A DNA stretch of 64,000 nt, from positions 507,420 to 571,419 of the forward strand of contig NZ_LT700212.1 in assembly GCF_900155435.1 (NCBI RefSeq), given 5' to 3'. A program made the translations under genes and the position numbers. Positions 1 to 8,155 of this stretch are shown here, one piece after another. Position 1 is the first letter of the stretch, and every line of letters starts with the position of its first letter. The notes under the pieces are model-generated. The model did not search any database. It was not told where the DNA came from and saw only the letters and a list, made by a program, of their open reading frames with translations. Source of the DNA: Actinomyces provencensis (GTDB lineage: Bacteria; Actinomycetota; Actinomycetes; Actinomycetales; Actinomycetaceae).

Positions 1-1401
1 CGTCTCGGCGGCCCGGACCCGGCGCAGGGCCGGGCCACCCCCGCACCGGCCGCCCGGGCCGCCGAGACGACCCGGGACAACCCCTGGCCGCTGCGCCGGC
101 TGACGGAGAACATCAAGATCTACGTCGACCGGATGTCCCCCCTGTGGGTGGAGGGCCAGGTCGTGGAGTACAAGCCCCGCCCCGGCACCCGCATGGCCTT
201 CTTCGTGCTCCGCGACGTGGAGACCGACACCTCCATGACGGTCTCGGCCTTCCCCGACGTGCTCGACCACGCCGGCCCCGGCTTCGACGAGGGCGCCCGC
301 GTGGTCACCCGGGTCAAGCCCGTCTTCTGGGAGCGGCGCGGCACCCTGAACCTGCGTGCCGCCGAGGTCCACCTCCAGGGGCTCGGCGACCTGCTCGCCC
401 GCATCGAGCAGCTGCGACGCACCCTGGACGCCGAAGGGCTCTTCTCCTCCGACCGCAAGGTCCCCCTCCCCTTCCTGCCCCGCGTCGTGGGCCTGGTGTG
501 CGGGCGCAACGCGAAGGCCAAGGACGACGTCATCGTCAACGCCTCCGCCCGTTGGCCCGGCATCCGCTTCGAGGTCCGCGAGGTCGCGGTCCAGGGCCAG
601 TACGCGGTGCGGGAGGTCAGCGCCGCGATGTTGGACCTGGACTCCCTGCCCGAGGTCGACGTCATCGTCGTCGCGCGCGGCGGCGGATCCGTGGAGGACC
701 TCCTCCCCTTCTCCGAGGAGGTGCTCGTGCGTGCCGCGGCCGCCGTGCGCACCCCGCTCGTCTCCGCCATCGGGCACGAGGGCGACGCCCCCCTGCTCGA
801 CCTCGTCGCCGACTACCGCGCCTCGACCCCCACCGATGCGGCGCGCCGCATCGTGCCCGACCGGGCCCGGGAACTGGAGGGGCTGGCGCACGCGGTGTCC
901 CGCATGCGGGCCGCCGTCGGCAACCGGCTCATGACGGAGCGCTCCCACCTGGCCCTGCTGGAAGGGCGCCCCGTCCTACAGCGCCCGACCGCCGTCATCG
1001 ACCAGCACCTCGCCGTGGTGGACTCCCTGGCCATGCGCCTCGGCCAGTCCCTGGCACGTCGACTGGGCGAGGAGCGCACCGACCTCGCGCGAGCCCAGGC
1101 GACCCTGACGGCGATCTCCCCCCAGGCCACCCTCGAGCGTGGCTACGCGATGCTGCGCACTCCCTCCGGTGCGTTGGTCCGTTCCGCCACCGACGTGCGC
1201 AAGGGTGACCTGCTCGAGGGCATCCTCGCCCACGGCCGCCTCGTCGCCCAGGTGATCGGGGCGACCCCCGGGGAGGAGAGGACCACATCAGGTCCGGGTG
1301 CCACGCGCGACGGGGACGCCCTCGTCGACGGGGACCGCCCGACCGCCCCGGGACCGACAGCCCCGACACCCACCCCGAACCAGGAGACCACGCATGAATG
1401 A
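1..1401 (+). CDS. xseA: Exodeoxyribonuclease VII large subunit, 5' end cut by window
   Basis: Large catalytic subunit of exonuclease VII, a cytoplasmic nuclease that degrades single-stranded DNA to oligonucleotides; it needs XseB. The frame is open from base 1, and the residues before the first ATG (133) already match the family start (NPWPLRLTENIKIYVDRM), so only a short N-terminal part is missing. An N-terminal OB-fold (WVEGQVVEYKPRPGTRMAFF) is followed by the catalytic domain with the conserved VARGGGSVEDLLPFSEE and SAIGHEGDAPLLDLVADYR segments. The last 45 residues or so are a Pro/Thr/Asp-rich tail not typical of the core family. The stop overlaps the xseB start by 8 bases, suggesting translational coupling. 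Identification is secure; only the true start is unseen. Confidence 0.96.
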   Translation, partial: RLGGPDPAQGRATPAPAARAAETTRDNPWPLRRLTENIKIYVDRMSPLWVEGQVVEYKPRPGTRMAFFVLRDVETDTSMTVSAFPDVLDHAGPGFDEGARVVTRVKPVFWERRGTLNLRAAEVHLQGLGDLLARIEQLRRTLDAEGLFSSDRKVPLPFLPRVVGLVCGRNAKAKDDVIVNASARWPGIRFEVREVAVQGQYAVREVSAAMLDLDSLPEVDVIVVARGGGSVEDLLPFSEEVLVRAAAAVRTPLVSAIGHEGDAPLLDLVADYRASTPTDAARRIVPDRARELEGLAHAVSRMRAAVGNRLMTERSHLALLEGRPVLQRPTAVIDQHLAVVDSLAMRLGQSLARRLGEERTDLARAQATLTAISPQATLERGYAMLRTPSGALVRSATDVRKGDLLEGILAHGRLVAQVIGATPGEERTTSGPGATRDGDALVDGDRPTAPGPTAPTPTPNQETTHE

Positions 1402-1642
1402 CCAGGACACCAGCCAGAACCTCCCCGATCCCGCCTCACTCGGCTACGAGCAGGCACGTGACGAACTGGTCGACATCGTCGCCCGGCTCGAAGGCGGACG
1501 TGCCCCCCTGGAGGCCACACTCGGTCTGTGGGAGCGCGGCGAGGCGCTGGCGGCCCGGTGTCGCTCCATCCTGGAGGACGCCCAGGCGAGGCTCGACCGG
1601 GCCCAGCGGGTGGAGTCGCCCTCGCAGACCCCCTCGGAGTAG
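1394..1642 (+). CDS. xseB: Exodeoxyribonuclease VII small subunit
   Basis: Small subunit of exonuclease VII, 82 residues, a normal length. The body GYEQARDELVDIVARLEGG followed by LEATLGLWERGEAL is the family signature: a short helical hairpin that forms an elongated coiled coil binding XseA. The ATG at 1394 lies inside the end of xseA (ATGAATGA overlap), so the two proteins are probably made in fixed proportion from one message. Confidence 0.95.
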   Translation: MNDQDTSQNLPDPASLGYEQARDELVDIVARLEGGRAPLEATLGLWERGEALAARCRSILEDAQARLDRAQRVESPSQTPSE

Positions 1643-1797
1643 ACCGTCCGCCTGTCGGCGCAGGTGCGGGGGTGGTCACGCATGGGTCCGATGCCCCATC
1701 CCGGGGCGTGTCCGGAGGCTAGTCTTGGGTCACAGGAGGGCCGCGCCGAGGTGGCCTCCGGGCAGTACCGATCAACGCATCGAACAGGAAGACACCC

Positions 1798-2742
1798 ATG
1801 GACCTCGCCACCGACCCCCATGTCCTCGCCATCGGCGAGGCCCTCATGGACATCGTCACCCCCGCCGGCAACCCCGCCGCCGCCACGGAGATCCCCGGGG
1901 GCTCCCCGGCCAACGTCGCCATGACCCTGGGCCGGCTCGGACGCAACGTCGCCCTGCAGACGTGGATCGCCGACGATCCGCGCGGGCAGGCCCTCGCCGA
2001 GCACTTCGGTGCCTCCCACGTCCTGATCACTCCCGAGTCCTACGGCGCCACCCACACCCCCACCGCCACTGCCACCCTCGACGAGGACGGCAAGGCCAGC
2101 TACACCTTCGACCTGGAGTGGGCACCGAAGGCACCCATGAGGGTCGCCAAGACGGCGCGCGTCGTCCACGCCGGCTCCATCGCCGCCGTCATCGAACCCG
2201 GTGGCCCCGTCGTGCTCGATGCGCTCGTGGCCGCCCGCCAGCACGCGATCATCACCTACGACCCCAATGCCCGACCCGCCATCATGGGTGACCCCGAGAA
2301 GTCCCTGGAGATCGTCAACAAGTTCGTCGCCGTCTCCGACGTCGTCAAGGTCTCCGACGAGGACATCGACTGGCTGACCGGCGGTCGGGCCGTCGAGGAC
2401 GTCATGGGCGACTGGCTGACGATGGGACCCGCCATGGTCATCGTCACGCGTGGCAAGGAGGGTGGTCTGGTCCACACCTCCACCGGGATCCGGCGGGCGG
2501 CCGTCCCCGCGGACGTGAAGGTCATCGACTCCGTGGGAGCGGGGGACTCCTTCATGGGTGGCATCATCGACGCCCTGTGGTCACTCGGCCTGGTCGGGGC
2601 CATGTCGCGCCCGGCGCTGCGCACGCTGGACGAGGCGAAGGTCGGGGCGATCCTGGACCGCGCCTCCCACATCTCCGACATCACGGTCTCACGCGCCGGG
2701 GCCAACCCGCCGTGGCTCTCGGAGGTGGCCGGGATCATCTGA
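1798..2742 (+). CDS. PfkB-family carbohydrate kinase, probably fructokinase
   Basis: A 314-residue ribokinase/PfkB-family sugar kinase that phosphorylates a sugar with ATP in the cytoplasm. Both family signatures are present: GGSPANVAMTLGRLG near residue 40 (substrate side), and DSVGAGDSFMGG near residue 245, which carries the catalytic Asp and the anion hole. The N-terminal IGEALMDIV is typical of fructokinase-like members. Substrate is inferred only; fructose is the commonest for this subgroup. The gene stands alone between xseB and a converging prenyltransferase gene, with a hairpin 20 bases after its stop. Confidence 0.88.
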   Translation: MDLATDPHVLAIGEALMDIVTPAGNPAAATEIPGGSPANVAMTLGRLGRNVALQTWIADDPRGQALAEHFGASHVLITPESYGATHTPTATATLDEDGKASYTFDLEWAPKAPMRVAKTARVVHAGSIAAVIEPGGPVVLDALVAARQHAIITYDPNARPAIMGDPEKSLEIVNKFVAVSDVVKVSDEDIDWLTGGRAVEDVMGDWLTMGPAMVIVTRGKEGGLVHTSTGIRRAAVPADVKVIDSVGAGDSFMGGIIDALWSLGLVGAMSRPALRTLDEAKVGAILDRASHISDITVSRAGANPPWLSEVAGII

Positions 2743-2762
2743 GCGCTCCACGGGCTCGGGTG

Positions 2763-2803
2763 CTGCCCGGTACCGGCGGGGAGATCACGCCGGTGCCGGG
2801 CAG
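2763..2803. terminator. Bidirectional hairpin terminator
   Basis: A 16-bp stem (CTGCCCGGTACCGGCG pairing with CGCCGGTGCCGGGCAG, one T-G wobble) with a 9-base loop lies between two converging genes, the sugar kinase and the cis-prenyltransferase. No U-tract follows, as is common in actinobacteria. Confidence 0.8.
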
Positions 2804-2847
2804 TTCCACGTCCGGGGCGCACGGTGCCCCACGTTGTGCGGGAGCGC

Positions 2848-3609
2848 TCAGCGCCCCATGCGGCGCTCACGCTGGGCATAGCTGCGCAGGGCGCGCAGGA
2901 AGTCCACGCGACGGAAATCGGGCCAGTACGCCTCGCAGAAGTAGAACTCCGTGTGCACCGACTGCCAGATCATGAACCCGGAGAGACGTTGCTCCCCCGA
3001 GGTGCGGATCACCAGGTCCGGATCCGGCTGCCCCTTGGTGTAGAGGTGGTCGGTGATGTCGGCGTCCGTGAGGCTCTGGGCGACCTCGTCCAGTGTCCGG
3101 CCCTCCTCGCAGGCCTCGCGCAACAGGGAACGCACGGCGTCGGCGATCTCGTGGCGCCCGCCGTAGCCCACGGCGATGTTGACGACGACGCCCTCCACCG
3201 CCGAGGTGTCCTGCTCGGCCCGGCGCAGGTCCTCGGTCACGTCCTCGGGCAGCAGGGAGAGGTCCCCGACGATGCGCAGGTGCCACCGCCCCTCATCGGC
3301 CAGGGAGCGCACCGCCGCCACGATGATCGCGAAGAGCTCGTCCAGCTCCGCGTCGTCGCGGTCCAGGTTGTCCGTGGAGAGCATCCACAGGGTGACGATC
3401 CCGACCCCGACCTCGTCCGCCCAGCCGAGGAACTCGGCGATCTTGCCCGCCCCCGCGCGGTGTCCGTGGGAGGCGGTCGTGCCGATGGAGCGTGCCCACC
3501 GCCTGTTGCCGTCCAGGATCACGCCGACGTGCCTGGGGATGGCCCCGGCGGGCAGCTCGGAACGCACACGCCTCTCGTACAGGTCGTAGAGGAGGTTCCA
3601 GTGAGCCAT
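2848..3609 (-). CDS. uppS: Cis-prenyltransferase (isoprenyl diphosphate synthase)
   Basis: A 253-residue Z-type prenyl diphosphate synthase that condenses isopentenyl diphosphate onto an allylic primer to make the polyprenyl carrier used in cell-wall synthesis. It has the VILDGNRRWAR motif with the catalytic Asp, STDNLDRDDAELDEL, YGGRHEI, and the PDLVIRTSGEQRLSGFMIWQ substrate segment. The start MAHWNLLYDLYERRV is chosen because GGGGAGG lies 6 bases before this ATG; an upstream in-frame start would add poorly conserved residues. The divergent hemolysin III neighbour matches the mycobacterial Rv1085c/Rv1086 arrangement as I recall it. That raises the possibility that this is the short-chain (Z-farnesyl) synthase rather than the long-chain one. 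Confidence 0.92.
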   Translation of the reverse strand: MAHWNLLYDLYERRVRSELPAGAIPRHVGVILDGNRRWARSIGTTASHGHRAGAGKIAEFLGWADEVGVGIVTLWMLSTDNLDRDDAELDELFAIIVAAVRSLADEGRWHLRIVGDLSLLPEDVTEDLRRAEQDTSAVEGVVVNIAVGYGGRHEIADAVRSLLREACEEGRTLDEVAQSLTDADITDHLYTKGQPDPDLVIRTSGEQRLSGFMIWQSVHTEFYFCEAYWPDFRRVDFLRALRSYAQRERRMGR

Positions 3610-3860
3610 CCAAGTCCTCCCCATCGCACCTCTGGTCGGCCACCGGCCCCGACAGGGCTGCACAGGGCCTCGGCCCCCAGATTAGTCGCCCGGGCGGGCA
3701 GCTGTGACCGTCACGGCACGAGGGCGACCGCGAGACGGCCCCGCGTGGGTCGCACGTCCGACACGGATGACCCGGGATCGGACGCGGGGTGTGGCCCCGC
3801 TGCTCCTGCGGCCGCTGGCGACACAGCCGCACGGGCACGCGGGCAGCAGGCCGGGGGACC

Positions 3861-3888
3861 TTGACACCAGGATACGCAGGAGTAACCT
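3861..3888 (+). promoter_or_regulatory. Promoter of the hemolysin III homologue
   Basis: A perfect -35 hexamer TTGACA (3861-3866), a 16-base spacer and a -10 TAACCT (3883-3888) lie 40 bases before the ATG at 3929. The rest of the 319-base divergent gap (3610-3928) holds one near-copy of the decamer discussed in the findings (3718-3727) and no gene. Confidence 0.65.
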
Positions 3889-3928
3889 ACGGTAACGTAA
3901 GGAGCAGTTCCGACCAGGAAGGTCACCC

Positions 3929-4609
3929 ATGAGGATCGCGTCCCTGAAGCCCACGAGCTGGGTCCCCGACCAGGTAGTGGCCATCAAGCCGCGCCTGCGC
4001 GGATGGCTCCACCTCGTGGCCGCCCCGTTGTCCCTGGCCGCCTCCGTCGTGCTGCTCGCCCTGGCCCCCACGGAGGCCACCAAGTGGGCGTCCGCGGTCT
4101 ACATGGCCTCCTCCCTCGTGCTCTTCGGGGTCTCCGCGGTCTACCACCGCTTCTACTGGGCCCCCCGGTGGGAGCACATGTGGCGCCGCTTCGACCACTG
4201 CAACATCTTCCTGCTCATCGCCGGCACCTACACCCCGCTGGCCGTGTCCCTGCTGGGGGAACCCGACCAGCGCAACCTGCTGCTCATCATCTGGTCCGGG
4301 GCCGTCGCGGGGATCCTGCTCAACATCTTCTGGCCCACCGCCCCCCGGTGGCTCTCGACCCTGGTCTACGTGGTGCTCGGATGGGTGGCCGTCTGGTTCC
4401 TGCCCGAACTGTGGGCAGCTGGTGGTCCGGCCGTCGTCTGGCTGGTGATCGCGGGCGGCGTGCTCTACACGGCCGGTGCCGTCGTCTATGCACGCAAGAA
4501 GCCCGACCCCTCCCCCACCTGGTTCGGGTTCCACGAGATCTTCCACCTCTGCACCGTGCTCGCCTGGGCGTGCCACTGCGTGGCCGTCTTCCTGGCAGTG
4601 CTCGGCTGA
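3929..4609 (+). CDS. trhA: Hemolysin III / TrhA family membrane protein (PAQR)
   Basis: A 226-residue seven-helix membrane protein of the PAQR/hemolysin III family. The three conserved polar motifs are present: SAVYHRFYW in helix 2, FDHCNIFLLIAGTYTP in helix 3, and HEIFHLCTVLAWACH at the end. Their His and Asp residues are the likely metal ligands. Family members are linked to membrane-fluidity homeostasis in other bacteria; haemolysis is a historical name. The gene has its own strong promoter and faces away from the prenyltransferase gene. Confidence 0.9.
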   Translation: MRIASLKPTSWVPDQVVAIKPRLRGWLHLVAAPLSLAASVVLLALAPTEATKWASAVYMASSLVLFGVSAVYHRFYWAPRWEHMWRRFDHCNIFLLIAGTYTPLAVSLLGEPDQRNLLLIIWSGAVAGILLNIFWPTAPRWLSTLVYVVLGWVAVWFLPELWAAGGPAVVWLVIAGGVLYTAGAVVYARKKPDPSPTWFGFHEIFHLCTVLAWACHCVAVFLAVLG

Positions 4610-4812
4610 AGTCCCCCCGGGGGCAGACCCCTCGATGCCGCCGGACGCACACCTCGGACCACCCCGTGGTCCGTGACGGCCGGCGGTACCGCAGGACCAC
4701 GAGGGGGCACGGCGCGGGTGCGGGACCCCCATGCGCCACGACGCGTGTGCGGGCTCCACGTGCCGGGCGACCGGGGCAACTTGTCCGACTCCGGGCCCTT
4801 CCCGCACAGTCT

Positions 4813-4821
4813 TGGTAGACT
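4813..4821 (+). promoter_or_regulatory. Extended -10 promoter of greA
   Basis: TGGTAGACT gives an extended -10 element (TG, one base, then TAGACT) 59 bases before the greA ATG. No -35 hexamer is seen at the usual distance, as expected for an extended -10 promoter. The hairpin at 4839-4869 would lie inside the resulting leader. Confidence 0.45.
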
Positions 4822-4838
4822 GGCCCGACATCATCACG

Positions 4839-4869
4839 CCGGCACCGCCTCGGTGCCGGTCACTTTTTT
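4839..4869 (+). terminator. Terminator-like hairpin in the greA leader
   Basis: A perfect 9-bp stem (CCGGCACCG/CGGTGCCGG) with a 3-base loop is followed four bases later by TTTTTT and directly by the greA ribosome site GGAGG (4870-4874). This is a canonical intrinsic terminator placed between the promoter and the ATG, so it is probably an attenuator. Confidence 0.75.
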
Positions 4870-4879
4870 GGAGGTTCAC

Positions 4880-5359
4880 ATGGCGGAAACCAAGTGGCTG
4901 ACCCAGGCGCAGTACGACACGCTCTCGGCCGAGCTGGAGGAACGCACCACGAAGCGCCGCCCCGAGATCGCGCACCTCATCGATGCTGCGCGCCAGGAGG
5001 GCGACCTGCGTGAGAACGGCGGGTACCACGCCGCTCGCAATGAACAGTCGATGAACGAGACCCGCATCCTCGCCCTGGAGGACCTGCTCAAGAACTCCGA
5101 GGTCGGTGAGACCCCGGCCAATGACGGCGTGGTCGAACCCGGCATGGTCGTCACGGCTCTCGTGGCCGGCAGGGAGCAGAAGTTCCTGCTCGGATCCCGT
5201 GATGCGGGAGGGGACCTGGGAGTGCAGGTGTTCTCCACGGGCGCGCCGCTGGGAGCCGCCGTCAACGGTGCCAAGATCGGCGACACGATCAGCTACGTCG
5301 CGCCCAACGGTCGCACGATCGAGGTCGAGATCCTCGACTGCGTGCCCTACGGGGCCTGA
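4880..5359 (+). CDS. greA: Transcription elongation factor GreA
   Basis: A 159-residue GreA that enters the secondary channel of RNA polymerase and stimulates cleavage of backtracked RNA. The N-terminal coiled coil carries the tip motif GDLRENGGYHAARNEQ with the acidic pair Asp42 and Glu45 that positions the catalytic metal. The C-terminal FKBP-like domain ends in VEILDCVPYG. The ATG at 4880 is preceded by GGAGG at 5-base spacing. An upstream in-frame extension would read through the leader hairpin and is rejected. The leader suggests autoregulation by attenuation. Confidence 0.96.
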   Translation: MAETKWLTQAQYDTLSAELEERTTKRRPEIAHLIDAARQEGDLRENGGYHAARNEQSMNETRILALEDLLKNSEVGETPANDGVVEPGMVVTALVAGREQKFLLGSRDAGGDLGVQVFSTGAPLGAAVNGAKIGDTISYVAPNGRTIEVEILDCVPYGA

Positions 5360-5423
5360 GCGACACACCCTCCGGACCACCGGAGGAGCTCCGGACCAAC
5401 TTGGAGCACGGCGCTGGGCCGGA

Positions 5424-5459
5424 GTCGGGGGGTGGTGCCACACGGCACCACCCCCCGAC
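5424..5459. terminator. Bidirectional terminator between greA and the permease gene
   Basis: A perfect 16-bp stem (GTCGGGGGGTGGTGCC and its complement) with the loop ACAC lies 65 bases after the greA stop. It also serves the converging permease gene. Confidence 0.85.
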
Positions 5460-5599
5460 CGCGTCCCCGTCGACGGTGCATGCCCCCGGGGTGTGCCCGG
5501 CTCCCCACGCGATGACGTGGGTCCGTCCGCGTGGCGCCGGATCCTGACGCGCGCCACGACCGCCCCCGTCGAGGCCTCGTGGACCCCCTCGGATCTGCC

Positions 5600-7072
5600 T
5601 CAGTCCTTCCCCTCGGGCTCGGACTCCACCTCACCCGCCCCCGGTGGTGGGACGTCCGGCGTGCCCAGCACGGGCTCCGGACGGCCGCGCTCCGCGTCCG
5701 TGCCTGTCGGTGCGCGCCCCTGTGCTCCTTCGGCTCCGGGACCGCCCTCGTCCCTGCCCACCTGCTTCTCGGGACCGGCAGGCGTCGTGTAGGAGGCGGC
5801 GACCATGGAGTCGAGCATTCCCGGAGGCCCGCCGGGGCGATCGGCCTTGGTGGCCAACCCCGGGATTCCGTCATATCCGTGCAGGTAGAGGAACGTGGCG
5901 TTGAGGAACGCCGCGATCGGCACACCGAAGACCGCACCGACGATGCCGGCCACCGAACCAGCTCCCGCGACCACCAGCAGCACGGCCACCGGGTGCAGGG
6001 AGACGGCGTTGGACATCAGCCACGGCTGGAGCACATTGCCCTCGAGCTGCTGCACCGCCAGGATGATGACCAGCATGATGATGCCCTTGGTCGGCCCCTG
6101 GTCCACGAGGGCGACGAGCACGGCCACCGAACCCGACACGAATGCGCCGACGATCGGGATGAAGGAGCCGAAGAACACCAGGATCGTGATCGGGAGTGCC
6201 ATGGGGACACCGAGGGCGAAGGCCCCCAGACCGATGCCTGCCGCGTCGATGGCCGCAACCTTGATCTGGGTGCGCACGTAGCCGCCCAGTGTCACCCAGC
6301 CACGGATCGCGGACTCGTGGGCGGGGCCGCGCGCCGGGGCCGGCATGAGCCGCACCACCCACAGCCAAATGCGGCGCCCCTCCTTGAGGAAGAAGAAGAG
6401 GCAGAAGAGCATGATCAGGGAGCCGGTGACGATCGAGATGAGTGAGGACGTCACGCTGAGGGCCCCGGAGGCCAACAGCGAGGAGTTCGACTGGAGGAAC
6501 TTGGTGATCTCGTCCTGCAGACCGTCCAGGGCCTGGTCCACGGCGGAGGTGTCCAGGGCCAGCGGGCCCGTCTTCAGCCAGTCGAAGGCCTTCTCCAGGC
6601 CATCGGTCGCCTTCGCCAGCAGATCGGGGAACTGACGGAACAGTGAGGCCGCGGCCTGGGAGACCAGCCCCACCACGACTGCCAGGGCGATGAGCAGACC
6701 GACGGCGGCGGCCACCGTGCGGGAGAGGTGGACACGACGCACGAGGAAGGCGACCAATGGCTCCAGGAGCACCGTGAGGAGCAGGGCGATCGCCACCGGC
6801 AGGACCACGACGGACAACTGCATGGCACCCCAGCACGCGACAGCCGCGGCCGCCACGACCATGAGGATCCGCCAGGACCATGCCGAGGCCACACGCAGGG
6901 GCCAGGAGACGAGCGAGGCCGCATCGGCCTGGGCCCGCATGGGGCTCTGGTCCAGGAAACGGACGGCCTCCTCCGCGCGGAAGTCGTCGTGGTCCTCACT
7001 CCGGGAAGCTGAGAGACGGTCGAAGAGTTCGCCGAAGCGGCCCCGGCCAGCGTGGGGCACCCGTGGATTCAT
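5600..7072 (-). CDS. AI-2E family transporter (PerM/TqsA type)
   Basis: A 490-residue integral membrane protein of the AI-2E transporter superfamily. The N-terminal 75 residues are cytoplasmic and polar. About eight hydrophobic helices follow in the usual 2+1+5 pattern, including SVVVLPVAIALLLTVLLEP and the late segment VHPVAVLLVVAGAGSVAGIVGAVFGVPIAAFLN-like stretch typical of the family. The last 80 residues or so are a Pro/Gly/Glu-rich tail. Members export small molecules or, in a sub-branch, exchange Na+/H+; the substrate here is unknown. The ATG at 7072 has GGAAGGA 7 bases upstream; a TTG one codon earlier is possible. Confidence 0.87.
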   Translation of the reverse strand: MNPRVPHAGRGRFGELFDRLSASRSEDHDDFRAEEAVRFLDQSPMRAQADAASLVSWPLRVASAWSWRILMVVAAAAVACWGAMQLSVVVLPVAIALLLTVLLEPLVAFLVRRVHLSRTVAAAVGLLIALAVVVGLVSQAAASLFRQFPDLLAKATDGLEKAFDWLKTGPLALDTSAVDQALDGLQDEITKFLQSNSSLLASGALSVTSSLISIVTGSLIMLFCLFFFLKEGRRIWLWVVRLMPAPARGPAHESAIRGWVTLGGYVRTQIKVAAIDAAGIGLGAFALGVPMALPITILVFFGSFIPIVGAFVSGSVAVLVALVDQGPTKGIIMLVIILAVQQLEGNVLQPWLMSNAVSLHPVAVLLVVAGAGSVAGIVGAVFGVPIAAFLNATFLYLHGYDGIPGLATKADRPGGPPGMLDSMVAASYTTPAGPEKQVGRDEGGPGAEGAQGRAPTGTDAERGRPEPVLGTPDVPPPGAGEVESEPEGKD

Positions 7073-7224
7073 CAAGCAGTCCTTCCGATCGGCCTCCGGT
7101 CAGGGTACATGCGTGCCTCCGGTCGGACCTCACACGACCGTGGTCCAGGCCGGCGGGGACCCGGAATGCGCCTGTGCCCCGACCGTGCTGCAATGGGGTC
7201 AGTCGACGAATCGGGAGGACCACC

Positions 7225-7854
7225 ATGTTCACGTTCCACGACGTCATCCACCCCCATGCGCCCCGGCCGGGCGTCCATGTCGTGCTGGGGACCCCTCTGG
7301 ACCTCCCTGCCGACGAGGGACACGAGGTGGTCTTCCTGGCAGCAGGGTGCTTCTGGGGGGTGGAGAAGGTCTTCTGGGAGACCGAGGGCGTGGTGGCCAC
7401 GGCCACGGGCTACATGGGCGGGACCACGCCCCACCCGACCTACGAGCAGGTCTGCACCGGCACGACCGGACATGCCGAGACCGTTCGCGTCGTCTACGAC
7501 ACCGGCGTCACGGACGCCGCACGCATCATCTCGACGTTCTTCGAGATCCACGACCCGACCCAGGGCGACCGGCAGGGCAATGACGTGGGCAGCCAGTACC
7601 GCAGTGCCATCTGGACGACCACCCCGGAGCAGCTCGGGACCGCACTGGCCACCCGGGACGCCTACGCGGAGGAGATCGCCGCCCGAGGTTTCGGTCCCAT
7701 CACCACCGAGGTCGGGCCCGCCGAGCTGGCCGGTCCCTTCTGGCAGGCCGAGGACCACCACCAGGGTTACCTGTGGAAGCATCCCAACGGCTACCAGTGC
7801 CACGCACGCACGGGCATCGCCTGCCCGGTCCTCCCGCCCCGCACCCCCGCCTGA
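7225..7854 (+). CDS. msrA: Peptide methionine sulfoxide reductase A
   Basis: A 209-residue cytoplasmic repair enzyme that reduces the S-form of methionine sulfoxide in proteins. The catalytic motif GCFWG places the nucleophilic Cys at residue 42. The C-terminal NGYQCHARTGIACPV holds the two likely resolving Cys residues, as in the long E. coli-type enzyme. The N-terminal GTPLDLPADEG is also typical of that subgroup. GGGAGG lies just before the ATG at 7225. No msrB is seen nearby. A repeat array starts 16 bases after the stop. Confidence 0.95.
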   Translation: MFTFHDVIHPHAPRPGVHVVLGTPLDLPADEGHEVVFLAAGCFWGVEKVFWETEGVVATATGYMGGTTPHPTYEQVCTGTTGHAETVRVVYDTGVTDAARIISTFFEIHDPTQGDRQGNDVGSQYRSAIWTTTPEQLGTALATRDAYAEEIAARGFGPITTEVGPAELAGPFWQAEDHHQGYLWKHPNGYQCHARTGIACPVLPPRTPA

Positions 7855-7870
7855 CCCTCCCCCCTTCGGC

Positions 7871-8008
7871 GAAGTCCGCTCTGTTCGAGGGTCGAGGTCC
7901 GCTCCGTTCCAGGGTCGAAGTCCGCTCTGTTCCAGGCTCGAGGTCCGCTCCGTTCCAGGGTCGAAGTCCGCCCTGTTGGAGGGTCGAAGTCCGCTCAGGT
8001 CAGACCTC
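7871..8008 (+). repeat. 23-base periodic array A, six copies
   Basis: Six copies of a 16-base core begin at 7871, 7894, 7917, 7940, 7963 and 7986, exactly 23 bases apart. Copies 1 and 3 are GAAGTCCGCTCTGTTC; copies 2 and 4 are GAGGTCCGCTCCGTTC; copies 5 and 6 diverge at the end. The 7-base linkers vary (GAGGGTC, CAGGGTC, CAGGCTC). The array follows the msrA stop through a short C-rich tract. With the hairpin at 8055 it accounts for most of the gap 7855-8155. Confidence 0.95.
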
Positions 8009-8054
8009 TTCCGATGATTCCCACCGTCGGGAACCGTCACCACCCGTGTACGCG

Positions 8055-8106
8055 GACGTCCGCCGTGCAGGCAGGCCAGGAATGGCCCACCGGCACGGCG
8101 GACGTC
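8055..8106. terminator. Hairpin terminator between msrA and FKBP genes
   Basis: A perfect 14-bp stem (GACGTCCGCCGTGC and its complement at 8093-8106) with a 24-base loop lies between two converging genes, after array A. The loop itself contains a small GGCC/GGCC stem. Confidence 0.7.
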
Positions 8107-8155
8107 GCGGGAGTTGCTGTCCCGGAGCGCAGCTCCGGTGGTGCACCCCGAGGGC

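Noticed and set aside
4673-4879. A longer GreA with 69 extra N-terminal residues
   Set aside because: The extension would read through the promoter and the leader hairpin; the standard GreA start has a perfect ribosome site.
7871-8008. The 23-base arrays as CRISPR
   Set aside because: The conserved core is 16 bases with only 7-base variable linkers, there are no cas genes, and the arrays are small, numerous and tied to 3' ends of genes.
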